Positions 55,151-64,000 of a stretch of DNA of 64,000 nucleotides are shown piece after piece. Both the position numbers and the translations under genes were made by a program. The notes under the pieces are model-generated. The model was given only the letters and a program-made list of their open reading frames with translations. It was not told the DNA's origin and made no database searches. The stretch's first letter is position 1. Each line of letters opens with the position of its first letter. The stretch comes from JAEULH01 sp963746275. GTDB taxonomy: Bacteria > Pseudomonadota > Alphaproteobacteria > Rhodospirillales > Defluviicoccaceae. Where the stretch lies: positions 1 through 64,000 of the forward strand of contig CAVVAX010000028.1 of the NCBI GenBank assembly GCA_963746275.1, given 5' to 3'.

Positions 55151-56377
55151 ATGGACCTTTTCGACAAGTATAGCCTGCCGGCGGCGCGGCACGAGAAGGT
55201 GCTGAAGGTCGGGACCGACCCCTTCAACGTGCGCATGGAGGAGCTCTACTCGGCGACCGAGGCGCGGGTGAACGGCCGGCGCACCATCCTGGTCGGCACC
55301 AACAACTACCTCGGCCTGACCTACGACCCGACCTGCATCGAGGCGGCGGTGGAGGCCATCCGCAGGCACGGCACCGGGACCACCGGCTCGCGCATCGCCA
55401 ACGGCACCTACGCCACCCACGTGGCCCTGGAGCAGGCCCTGGCCGCGTTCATGAACAAGCGCTCGGCCATGGTCTTCCCGACCGGCTACCAGGCCAACCT
55501 CGGCATCCTCTCCGGCCTTGCCGGCAGCAACGACGTCATCCTGCTGGATGCCGATTCCCATGCCAGCATCTACGACGGCTGCCGGCTGAGCGGCGCCACC
55601 CTGGTCCGCTTCCGCCACAACGATGCCGCCGACCTGGACAAGCGGCTGACCCGCATGGCCGACGATGGCCGTTGCAAGCTCATCGTCGTCGAGGGCATCT
55701 ACAGCATGCTCGGCGATCGCGCGCCCTTGCGCGACTTCGCCGAGGTCAAGCGCAAGCACGGCGCCTTCCTCCTCGTCGACGAGGCGCACTCGCTGGGCGT
55801 GCTGGGCGACCACGGCCGCGGCGCCGCCGAGGAGCAGGGCATCGAGGACGACGCCGACTTCATCGTCGGCACCTTCTCCAAGAGTCTTGGCGCCGTGGGC
55901 GGTTTCGGCACGTCCAGCCATCCGAAGTTCGACGTGCTCCGCTTCTGCAGCCGGCCCTACATGTTCACCGCCTCGGCCTCGCCTTCGAACGTCGCCTCGG
56001 TGCTGGCGGCGATCGGCGAGATCGAGGGCCGGCCGGAGTTGCGCCACCGCTTGTGGGACAACGCCAGCGCGCTGTTCGACGGCGTCGTTGCCGCGGGTTT
56101 CGAGGTCTGCGCGCCGATGAGCCCGGTGATCGCGCTGAAGATGCCGGATGAGGAGACCGCGATCTACGCCTGGAACCGGCTGCTCGAGCGCGGCGTCTAC
56201 GTCAACCTGGCGCTGCCGCCAGGCACCCCGAACGGGACCTGTCTGCTGCGGGCCAGCGTGTCGGCGGCGCATACGCGAGAGCAGATCGCCGAGGTCTGCC
56301 GCAGGTTCGCTGCCCTGGCCGAGGATCTGGCGACTTTGGCCGCAGCCCACCCGGAGCGGGTGCCGGCGAGCCTGTAG
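55151..56377 (+). CDS. spt: Serine palmitoyltransferase (alpha-oxoamine synthase family)
   Basis: The enzyme condenses serine with a fatty acyl thioester, the first committed step of sphingolipid synthesis. The 408-residue soluble form matches the Sphingomonas and Caulobacter enzymes: TILVGTNNYLGLTYDPTCIE, GSRIANGTYATHVALEQALA, DADSHASIYDGCRL and LVDEAHSLGVLGDHGRGAAE. The PLP Lys lies in VGTFSKSLGAVGGFGTSSHP. CSRPYMFTASASPSNVASVL follows. The family also includes AONS and KBL, but the DADSHASIYDGC and SRPYMFTAS segments and the adjacent carrier protein favour Spt. Confidence 0.87.
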   Translation: MDLFDKYSLPAARHEKVLKVGTDPFNVRMEELYSATEARVNGRRTILVGTNNYLGLTYDPTCIEAAVEAIRRHGTGTTGSRIANGTYATHVALEQALAAFMNKRSAMVFPTGYQANLGILSGLAGSNDVILLDADSHASIYDGCRLSGATLVRFRHNDAADLDKRLTRMADDGRCKLIVVEGIYSMLGDRAPLRDFAEVKRKHGAFLLVDEAHSLGVLGDHGRGAAEEQGIEDDADFIVGTFSKSLGAVGGFGTSSHPKFDVLRFCSRPYMFTASASPSNVASVLAAIGEIEGRPELRHRLWDNASALFDGVVAAGFEVCAPMSPVIALKMPDEETAIYAWNRLLERGVYVNLALPPGTPNGTCLLRASVSAAHTREQIAEVCRRFAALAEDLATLAAAHPERVPASL

Positions 56378-56495
56378 GCTGTGCCTTCCGCTCAGGCTAA
56401 GGCGAAGGATATATCGCCGAGGCTACCCGGCGCTTGATCGCGTGGCGAGGCCGGTAGGCTCGGCGAGATCCGCGGCGGGCGGGCCGCGCCCTGGC

Positions 56496-59444
56496 TCAGC
56501 TCATTAGCCGCTGCCACCAGCCCCGGCGTGGGGCGCCCGGCTGCGAGGCGTCGCCGCCGACGCGGATCACCTCGGTGCGCGCCGACGGCTGGTCCTGCCC
56601 CACCGCTTCGCGCTCCCGCGCCTCCTCTGCGGCTTCCTCTGTGGCTTCCTCTGCGGCTTCGGCCCGGTGCGCTTCTTCGTGCTGCCAGCCATTGCCGCTG
56701 CCGTTGCCGTTGCCGTCGCCCCGGCCGTCGTGAACGTCGATTTCGGCCGGCGCCGCCGCAGCATCGGCGCGCCCACCGTCCGGCTCACCGGCGTGCTCAC
56801 CGGCGGGCTCGGCATCATGTCCCTCGACAATCGCCACGCCGTGCCGCGGCTCGGCCGGCTGCGACTCAGCGGGGCGCCATGAGGGCGCCGCCGCCTCTGA
56901 GTAGCTGACGATCTCGAAGGCGTCGGCCTCGGAGTTGCCTCGGATGCCTCGGTCGGCCTCGGCGGAGTCGGCGGGGCGCTCCTCCTCTGTGCTCGCGGCC
57001 GCTGCAACCTCGGCCTCGGCCATCTCGCCTTCGCCGCCGCCAGCAGGCGCGGGCTCCCATGGCTCGTCGCGCTGGGCGGCGTCTGCGCCGGTATCTGCGG
57101 CGGTATCTGCGGCGGCGAACAGAGGCGCATCATCGGGCGCCTGTTGACCCGTCCTCGGCGGGAAACGCCTCAGGTTCTTGACCGCCTCGGCGGGAACTCT
57201 CGGCCTCGCTCGGCCTCTTCCTGCTCGTTCTGGGCCGCGGTCTCGACGTCAGCGTCCGTCAGGACGGCGTCGCCCGTCTCCGCCGCTGCCGCCAGCGGCA
57301 GCGCTTCGCCCTCCGGGGCCGCGTCCTCGGCTTGCGCCTCGCCCGTCTCGTGATCGTCACGCCGCGGCCGCCTGCGGCCGCCGCGCTTGCCGCGCCGGCG
57401 CCGCTTGCGCGCCTCACCCTGGGCACCGGCCTCGGCCTGGCCCTCGCCTTCGGCCCCCTCGCTTTCGGCCCTGTCGACTTCGACCCCTTGGCTCTCCGCT
57501 TCCGCCTCGGCCTCGTCGCCGTCCGCCTCGGCGGCAGCAGGCTCGCCCCGCCACCTTCGCCACCTTCGCCGCCGGCCTCGTCCGCCGCCAGCGGCCGTGT
57601 CTCTTCATCCGAACGCCTGCGGCGCCTTGGCCGCCTGCGGCGCGTGCGCTTGCTCGCGTCCTCGCCGCCCGCGGGGGCGGCCTCTTCCTCCTCCGCTACC
57701 GGCTCGGCGACCTCGGCGACGGCCTCTTCCTCCTCCGCTACCGGCTCGGCGGCGGCGGGCTCAACCGCCGGCGCGCCGGCGGTTTCGACGACGACCACCG
57801 CGCCCTTCACCCGCTCCAGCCGGTGCTCGGCCGGGGCGAACGAGCCGTCAGCGGCGATGACGATGCGAAGCTGGAAGCGGATCTCCAACTGCGCCAAGGT
57901 CTTGCGCTTCTGGTTGAGCAGGTACATCGCCACGGTCGGCGCCGCTGTGACCGTCACCGAACCGCCCTTGGCCTTGAGCCCCTCCTCCTCGATCTTGCGC
58001 AGGATCGACAGCACGGTGGACTCGGTCGTGCGGCAAACGCCCATGCCGCCGCAGTAGGGGCACGGCTCGAAGCTCGTCTCCAACAGGCTCGGGCGCAGCC
58101 TCTGGCGCGACAGCTCCAGCAGGCCGAACGGGCTGATCCGCCCAACCTGGATGCGCGCCCGGTCGGACTTCAGCGCGTCCTTGGTGCGCCGCTCGACCTG
58201 GGCCTGGTTGCGGCTGTTCTCCATGTCGATGAAGTCGATGACGATCAGCCCGGCCAGGTCGCGCAGCCTGAGCTGGCGGGCAACTTCGTCGGCGGCCTCC
58301 AGGTTTGTGCGCAGCGCCGTCTCCTCGATGTGGCGCTCGCGGGTGGCGCGGCCGGAGTTGACGTCGATGGAAACCAGCGCCTCGGTCGGGTTGATGACGA
58401 TGTAACCACCTGACTTTAGCGGCACCGACGGCAGGTGCATCGCATCGAGCTGGCTTTCTACCTGGTAGAGGTTGAACAGGGGCCGCTCGAAGTTGTCGTG
58501 CAGCTTCACCCGCTTGGCGTGGCTCGGGATGAAGAGCTTCATGAACTCCTTGGCGGTGCGGTATTCCGGCTCGCCCTGAATCACGATCTCCTCGGTATCG
58601 CGGCCGTAGAGGTCGCGAATCGACCGCTTGATCAGGTTTGCCTCCTCGTAGACCAGGGCGGGGCGATGGAGGACAGCGTGGTCTCGCGGATGTTGCCCCA
58701 CAGCCGCATCAGGTACTCGTAATCGCGCTTGATCTCGGCCTTGGTCCGCCCGGACCCGGCGGTCCGCACGATCACGCCCATACCCTCGGGGACTTCCAGC
58801 TCCGCCAGGATCTTCTTCAGCCGCTTGCGGTCGGTGAGCCCGCTGATCTTGCGCGAGATGCCTCCACCCCGCGAGGTGTTGGGCATGAGCACGCAGTAGC
58901 GACCGGCGAGCGACAGGTAGGTCGTGAGCGCCGCACCCTTGTTGCCGCGCTCTTCCTTGACGACCTGCACCAGCAGGATCTGCCGCCGCTTGATGACCTC
59001 CTGGATCTTGTAGTTGCGCGACACAGGGCGGGGCGGCCGGCGCTCCAACTCCTCCTCGTCGTCACCGCCCAGGACCTCGACCGGTTCGCTGCCTCCCTCG
59101 TCGGCCGCGGACGCCTCGGCGTCGGGCTCCTCGGCCTCGGCGTCCGTCGCCTCCGCCCGGACATGCTCCTCCATCAGGGCCTGCCTGTCGGCGACCGGGA
59201 TCTGGTAGTAGTCGGGGTGGATTTCGTTGAAGGCGAGGAAACCGTGGCGGTTGCCGCCGTAGTCGACGAAGGCGGCCTGCAGCGACGGTTCTACTCTGGT
59301 GACCTTGGCGAGGTAGATGTTTCCCTTGAGTTGTCGCCGCGAGGCGACCTCGACGTCATAACCTTCCAGACGAGTCCCATCGAGCACCACCACCCTGGTC
59401 TCCTCCGGGTGGGAGGCGTCGATTAGCATGCTTTTGGTTGCCAT
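56496..59444 (-). CDS. rne: Ribonuclease E (frameshifted in this sequence)
   Basis: The main mRNA-decay and rRNA-processing endonuclease and scaffold of the degradosome. The N-terminal catalytic half has the S1 domain (LKGNIYLAKVTRVEPSLQAAFVDYGGNRHGFLAFNEI) split by an acidic insertion. SGGYIVINPTEALVSIDVNSGRA is the DNase I-like site, with LIVIDFIDMENSRNQAQVE. The zinc link is EPCPYCGGMG. The C-terminal half is a low-complexity scaffold with Glu/Ala and Arg blocks and ends RRGWWQRLMS, typical of alphaproteobacterial RNase E. Breaks lie near 58665 and in the scaffold between about 57000 and 57300. About 980 residues. Confidence 0.9.
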
Positions 59445-59960
59445 TAAGCAATCTCCAGACCACCGCCGCCACCTCGTCGGACACGAGCGAGCGGGCGCAA
59501 CGGGGGGCGGGGCGGTGAGTTGTCGTCGGGCCGGAGGCGCCAGCGACCGCGACCGCTCTCTCCCCGCTTGCGGAGGAAGAGGAAAGCGATCGCCCGGCAG
59601 CTCTCATCGGCACATGAATTCCCAACAGGGCCATGCGGCTATCGGCCGCGTCACGCGGGGCATCCCACCTCAACTGGTTGGACGCCCTGGCCCGCTGCAA
59701 CACAACCATCTTCGCCGGGACGAGCGCCCACCGCGATGGCTGAGTTCAACATAACCATAGGAGTTGATTTCTACAATTGCCTTATCTCGGTTCAAGCCGC
59801 CGACCGCCGCGGGTCGAGCGGCTCGATCAACTCACTCTTGATTGCGCCGGTCGCATAACGGTACAAGTTGGCGCGTCTCTTTTGTGCGCGGCGCTTCGGC
59901 GTCAGTTGAGACAGGCGTGAACGCCGAAGATCGGTCCGCTCAGCAGGGCTCGGGCGAAAC
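59445..59960. other. Divergent control region of rne and amiC
   Basis: No gene is supported in 516 bases. An AT-rich stretch at about 59745-59790 is the likely promoter zone. It would leave rne with a 5' leader of about 300 bases. Long rne leaders mediate autoregulation in enterobacteria; whether that holds here is unknown. Confidence 0.45.
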
Positions 59961-61503
59961 ATGTCGGCAGTGACCGTTGAGGCCGCGGCCTGGGCCAGAA
60001 GGCTGGCGTCGCTGGCCGTACTGATCATTTGCCTCCTGTCCGCCGCCGCGGCCGTGGCGGCGCCCGTAGCAGTGGTGACCACCGCGGCGGTGGACCGCGG
60101 CAGCTACTTCACCCGCATCGCCCTGGATCTTTCCCACCCGGTTGCGTTCAACGTCTTCACGCTCCCCGACCCGCACCGCATCGTCATCGACCTGTCCGAC
60201 GTCAGCTGGCGGGCGCAACCGGCTGATATCGTCGGCAACGGGCCCTGCGCCACGCTGCGCCATGCCGAGGTCCGGCCCGGCACCTGGCGAATCGTGCTCG
60301 AATGCCAGCCGGCGACGACCATCCGCCAAGCGGTGCTGCAAGATCCGGGTGACGGCAGCGGCTACCGGCTGCTCGTCGAACTGGCGCAGGGGCCGCGAAC
60401 CGGGGTGCTCGGTTACATGTCCACCGAAGTCCCCGCCGCCCGGGCTTCGGCGAAGGCGCAGGCCCGCCGCGGTCCCGCCTTTCCGGCGGAGCCCGCAGCG
60501 CCGCGCTCTCTGATCGGCGGAACCCAGGTGGCGTCGGCCTCGTCGCCGCTGCCGTCGGTGGACCGAATCCTCACCGAGCCGCCGGCCGGCCGCGCGCAGG
60601 CGACAGCCCCGCCGACCACCGCCTCCACAGACCCCCGTGCCGGTGCTTCTCCGCCGGCGGCGCCTTCGCAAACCGCCCGGCAACCCGCCCCGCCGCCGGC
60701 CGCGGCGGCGCCAGTGCCGGCACGGGCCGCTGCCTCCGATCCAGCCGAGATTGGCGCCACCGCCCTCGCTGTGCCCATCCCGCCGCGGCGGCCGGCATCG
60801 CCGCGGGCGCAGCGCGTCGTCGTCCTCGATGCCGGGCACGGCGGCGCCGATCCCGGCGCCATCGGCGTCTCGGGCATCTACGAGAAGGACATCACCCTGG
60901 CGGCGGTGCGCGAGGTCAAGCGCGCGCTGGAGGAGACGGGCCGCTACAAGGTGCTGCTGACCCGCAACGACGACCGCTTCATCCGGCTGCGTGACAGGGT
61001 CGATTTTGCTCGCCGCGCCAACGCCGACCTGTTCGTCTCCGTCCATGCCGAACTCGGTTTCCAGCCGCGACGTCCGCGGCGCCTCCGTCTACACGCTGTC
61101 GAACACGGCGTCGGACTCGGAAGCGGCGGCTTTGGCGGAGAAGGAGAACAAGGCCGATCTCATCGCCGGTCTCGACCTTAGCCGCGAGAGCACCGAGGTC
61201 ACCAACATCCTCATCGATCTGGCGCAGCGCGAGACGATGAACCAGTCGGCCGCCTTCGCCGGCCACGTCGTTGACCACCTCTCCGGCACGACCGGGCTGC
61301 TGCCCAACCCGCATCGGTTTGCCGGCTTCGCGGTGCTGAAGGCGCCGGACATTCCCTCGGTGCTGATCGAGCTCGGCTTTCTGTCCAACCGCAGCGACGA
61401 GCGGGCGCTGCAGCGGAGCGACAACCGCACCAAGGTTGCGGCCGCCGTGGCCAGGGCCATCGACGGCTACCTGAACGAGACGATGAGCGCGAGCGCCTGG
61501 TAG
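59961..61503 (+). CDS. amiC: N-acetylmuramoyl-L-alanine amidase with AMIN domain (frameshifted)
   Basis: A periplasmic zinc amidase that splits septal peptidoglycan. The signal peptide (LASLAVLIICLLSAAAAVAA) is followed by an AMIN domain (YFTRIALDLSHPVAFNVFTL to about residue 140). A Pro/Ala-rich linker spans about 150-285. The Amidase_3 domain has RVVVLDAGHGGADPGAIGVS (zinc His), GIYEKDITLAAVRE (zinc Glu) and ADLFVSVHA (zinc His), and ends PSVLIELGFLSNRSDE. A break near 61050 is cured by dropping one G, giving VHANSVSSRDVRGASVYTLS. Span is 1 modulo 3, about 513 residues. Confidence 0.92.
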
Positions 61504-61674
61504 TTTGGTTGAGCCCGTTCCTGAGCGACGATGCCGGGGGTTGCGCTCCGCCCGCTGTTTCGTCATCTTTTCGAGAAGGACGTGCTCGCGGTCGCTCATG
61601 ATTGGCGGCTATTTCCGCACGGATGACCCCGTGCGGCACGCCGCTTCCTTTGTGGTTTCTCCGGATCCCGTCTG

Positions 61675-64000
61675 ATGTTCCGTCTTCTCGCCGCGCTCTT
61701 CGCCTGTGTGGCCATCGTGGCGCTCGTCGCCGCCGGCGGCGCCGTCTTCGTCTTTAGCCACTACGGCCGGCAGCTCCCTGACCACAGCGAGCTTGCGAGC
61801 TACGAGCCGCCGACCACCTCGCGCGTCTACGCCGGCAACGGCCGGCTCCTCGCCGAGTACGCCTCGGAGAAGCGCGTGTTCGTGCCGATCGACGCCATCC
61901 CGAAGCCGGTCATCGCCGCCTTTCTCGCCGCCGAAGACAAGAACTTCTATCTCCACTCGGGCATCGACTACTTCGGTGTCATCCGCGCGGTGATCACCAA
62001 CGTCCGCCACTACGGCAGCGACCGGAGGCCGGTCGGCGCCTCGACGATCACCCAGCAGGTCGCGAAGAACTTCCTGATCGGCAACGAGCTGTCGCTCGAG
62101 CGCAAGATCAAGGAGGCGATGCTGGCCGTGCAGATCGACCGCGCCTACAGCAAGGACCGGATCCTGGAGCTCTATCTCAACGAGATCTTCCTCGGCTACG
62201 GCTCCTACGGCGTCGCCGCCGCCGCCTTGAACTACTTCAACAAGGCGCTCGACGAGCTTTCGATCGAGGAGATCGCCTTCCTCGCTGCCCTCCCCAAGGC
62301 GCCCAACAACTACGACCCGGCCCGCCATCCAGCCGCTGCGAAGGCCAGGCGCGACTGGGTGCTCGGGCGGATGCAGGCGGAGGGGTTCATCGCCGCCGAG
62401 GAGGCCACACGGGCGAAGGCCGCGCCGCTGATGGTCTATCCCCGAGAAGCCACCGAGCGGCTCGCGGCCGGCTATTTCGCCGAGGAGGTGCGCCGCGACG
62501 TCCTGCGCACCCAGGGCGAGGAAAACCTCTACGAGGGCGGCCTGGCCGTCCGCGCGACGGTGGATCCGGCGATGCAGGCACTGGCCGAGCGGGTGCTTGG
62601 CGAGGGCCTCGAGATCTACGACCGCCGTCACGGCTGGCGCGGGCCGCTCGCCCGCATCTCTCGCGACGCGGGGGGACGGCTGCCGGCCGACTGGAGCACG
62701 CGGCTTGCGGAAGTGCCGCCGCCGGCCGGGCTGCCGGGCTCGTGGCGGCTGGCCGTCGTCGTCGGCCTGAACAAGGGCGGCGCCGAGATCGGCTTCGTCG
62801 ACGGGGAAACCGGCACGGTCCCGTTTGCCCAACTCGTTTGGGCGCGGCCGTCGCTGAAGGGCCAGGCGGTCGGCGCCAGGCCGCGAAACGCGGCGGATGT
62901 GCTCGCCGTCGGCGACGTGGTCGCCGTTGAACCGCTCGATCCGGCTGCCGAGAAGTCCGCGCAGGCGGTCGACTTCGCGCTCAAGCAGCTGCCGGCGGTG
63001 GACGGCGCGCTGGTGGCGATGGACCCGCATACCGGCCGAGTGCTGGCCATGGCCGGAGGCTTTTCCCACGCCCGCAGCCAGTTCAACCGCGCGACCCAGG
63101 CGAACCGGCAGACCGGCTCAGCGTTCAAGCCGATCGTCTACCTCTGCGCCATGGAGCACGGGATGACCCCGGCCAGCATCGTCCTCGATGCGCCTTTCGT
63201 GCTCGATCAGGGGCCGGGGCTACCGCCGTGGAACCCGTCGAACTACAGCGAGCGCTACTACGGACCAACGACTCTGCGGGTCGGGCTTGAGCAGTCGCGC
63301 AACGTCATGACGGTTCGTCTGGCCCAGGCCATCGGCATGCCGGCGGTCGCCGACTGCGCCGGGCGGCTGAAGGTATTCGAGAACCCGCCGCCGGAACTGT
63401 CCTACGCGCTGTCCTACGCCCTGGGCGCGGGGGAGACGACGTTGCTGCGCCTGACCACGGCGTTCGCCATGCTGGTCAACGGCGGCAAGTCCATCACCCC
63501 GACCCTGATCGACCGGATCCAGGATCGCTACGGCAAGACGATCTACCGCCACGACCCGCGGCCGTGCCCCGAATGTCGGGTCGAGGCCTGGGAAGAGCAG
63601 CCGGTGCCGGCGATTCCCGACGTTCGCGACGCGGTCACGGACCCGGCCAGCGCCTACCAGGTCGTCTCCATGCTGGAGGGCGCCGTTCAGCGCGGCACCG
63701 GCCGGGTGGTCTCCGAGGTCGGCAAGCCGCTCGCTGGCAAGACCGGCACCACCAACGACAGCCGCGATGCCTGGTTCGTCGGCTTCTCGCCAGACCTGGC
63801 GGTCGGCGTCTTTATCGGCTTCGACGAGCCGACCCCGCTCGGCCAGAACGAAGCCGGCGCCACGGTGGCCGCACCCGTCTTTCGCGACTTCATGAAGGAG
63901 GCGCTGGCTGACCGGCCGGCAACGCCGTTCCGGATCCCGCCCGATATCCGCCTGGTGAGGGTCAACCCGGAAACCGGGCAGCTGGCGCGCGCGGGCGATC
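61675..64000 (+). CDS. mrcA: Penicillin-binding protein 1A (runs off the right edge)
   Basis: A bifunctional glycosyltransferase/transpeptidase for peptidoglycan. At least 775 codons are open from the ATG at 61675, with no stop before the window ends. A membrane anchor (LFACVAIVALVAAGGAVFVF) is followed by the GT51 domain with AAEDKNFYLHSGIDYFGV, GASTITQQVAKNFLIG and KIKEAMLAVQIDRAYSKDRI. The transpeptidase has SxxK in GSAFKPIVYL, SxN in QSRNVMT and KTG in AGKTGTTNDSRDAWFVG. The ODP/OB insertion lies between. It is intact and lies 171 bp after amiC, a common alphaproteobacterial pairing. Confidence 0.94.
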   Translation, partial: MFRLLAALFACVAIVALVAAGGAVFVFSHYGRQLPDHSELASYEPPTTSRVYAGNGRLLAEYASEKRVFVPIDAIPKPVIAAFLAAEDKNFYLHSGIDYFGVIRAVITNVRHYGSDRRPVGASTITQQVAKNFLIGNELSLERKIKEAMLAVQIDRAYSKDRILELYLNEIFLGYGSYGVAAAALNYFNKALDELSIEEIAFLAALPKAPNNYDPARHPAAAKARRDWVLGRMQAEGFIAAEEATRAKAAPLMVYPREATERLAAGYFAEEVRRDVLRTQGEENLYEGGLAVRATVDPAMQALAERVLGEGLEIYDRRHGWRGPLARISRDAGGRLPADWSTRLAEVPPPAGLPGSWRLAVVVGLNKGGAEIGFVDGETGTVPFAQLVWARPSLKGQAVGARPRNAADVLAVGDVVAVEPLDPAAEKSAQAVDFALKQLPAVDGALVAMDPHTGRVLAMAGGFSHARSQFNRATQANRQTGSAFKPIVYLCAMEHGMTPASIVLDAPFVLDQGPGLPPWNPSNYSERYYGPTTLRVGLEQSRNVMTVRLAQAIGMPAVADCAGRLKVFENPPPELSYALSYALGAGETTLLRLTTAFAMLVNGGKSITPTLIDRIQDRYGKTIYRHDPRPCPECRVEAWEEQPVPAIPDVRDAVTDPASAYQVVSMLEGAVQRGTGRVVSEVGKPLAGKTGTTNDSRDAWFVGFSPDLAVGVFIGFDEPTPLGQNEAGATVAAPVFRDFMKEALADRPATPFRIPPDIRLVRVNPETGQLARAGD

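Noticed and set aside
56625..57757. CRISPR-like or satellite repeats
   Set aside because: The repeats are in frame within the rne coding sequence and encode Glu/Ala-rich scaffold; there are no spacers.

Overview
The window is high-GC DNA from what looks like a Rhodospirillales-type alphaproteobacterium. The evidence is a class I polyhydroxyalkanoate synthase, an LdtR-like MarR regulator, an RNase E gene divergent from an AMIN-domain amidase and a class A penicillin-binding protein, an alaC-hom-recJ block, and a four-gene sphingolipid operon in the order known from Caulobacter. No rRNA operon, CRISPR array or complete tRNA was seen. Genus cannot be fixed from the sequence alone.

Layout. An IS3-family element (about 2-1371) borders a decayed AI-2E transporter gene. 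Then come aroK-aroB with a tiny divergent membrane-protein gene, a CNNM/CorC-type protein, a DUF2889 protein, panE, mutT, argJ and terC. From 10.9 to 24.0 kb lies a Flp/Tad pilus locus: a TadG-like von Willebrand A protein, an unknown exported protein, the Flp pilin, CpaA-B-C-D-E-F, TadB, TadC and a convergent TadD. Then follow a MarR regulator, gmhB, badI, a RES/Xre toxin-antitoxin pair with a repeated operator-like sequence, a fused SpmA/SpmB-like permease, a two-repeat lipoprotein, phaC, alaC, hom and recJ.

At 36.9-37.66 kb there is a recombination scar: a 34-bp perfect palindrome, an IS110 transposase stub, the C-terminal part of a second RES toxin, and the 3' part of a CAU-anticodon tRNA. 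Beyond it lies a surface-glycan region (37.7-48.5 kb): an FkbM methyltransferase, an ELM1-like protein, a sulfotransferase, glycosyltransferases including three tandem family-2 paralogues, a methyltransferase and an ABC exporter. After a nuclease-like secreted protein, a second prepilin peptidase, a carboxymuconolactone decarboxylase-family protein and another glycosyltransferase comes the sphingolipid operon (52.1-56.4 kb: acyl-AMP ligase, ketosphinganine reductase, acyl carrier protein, serine palmitoyltransferase). The right end holds rne, amiC and a penicillin-binding protein 1A gene cut by the window edge.

Quality warning. About twenty otherwise normal genes, many of them housekeeping or operon genes, are split between frames. 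Nearly all are restored by removing one surplus base, usually C or G, per break, and their start-to-stop lengths are 1 or 2 modulo 3 as that predicts. This looks like insertion-biased consensus error rather than mass pseudogenisation, so such genes are given here as one CDS each with break positions. The AI-2E gene (two amber codons), the IS110 stub and the second RES gene look truly decayed.
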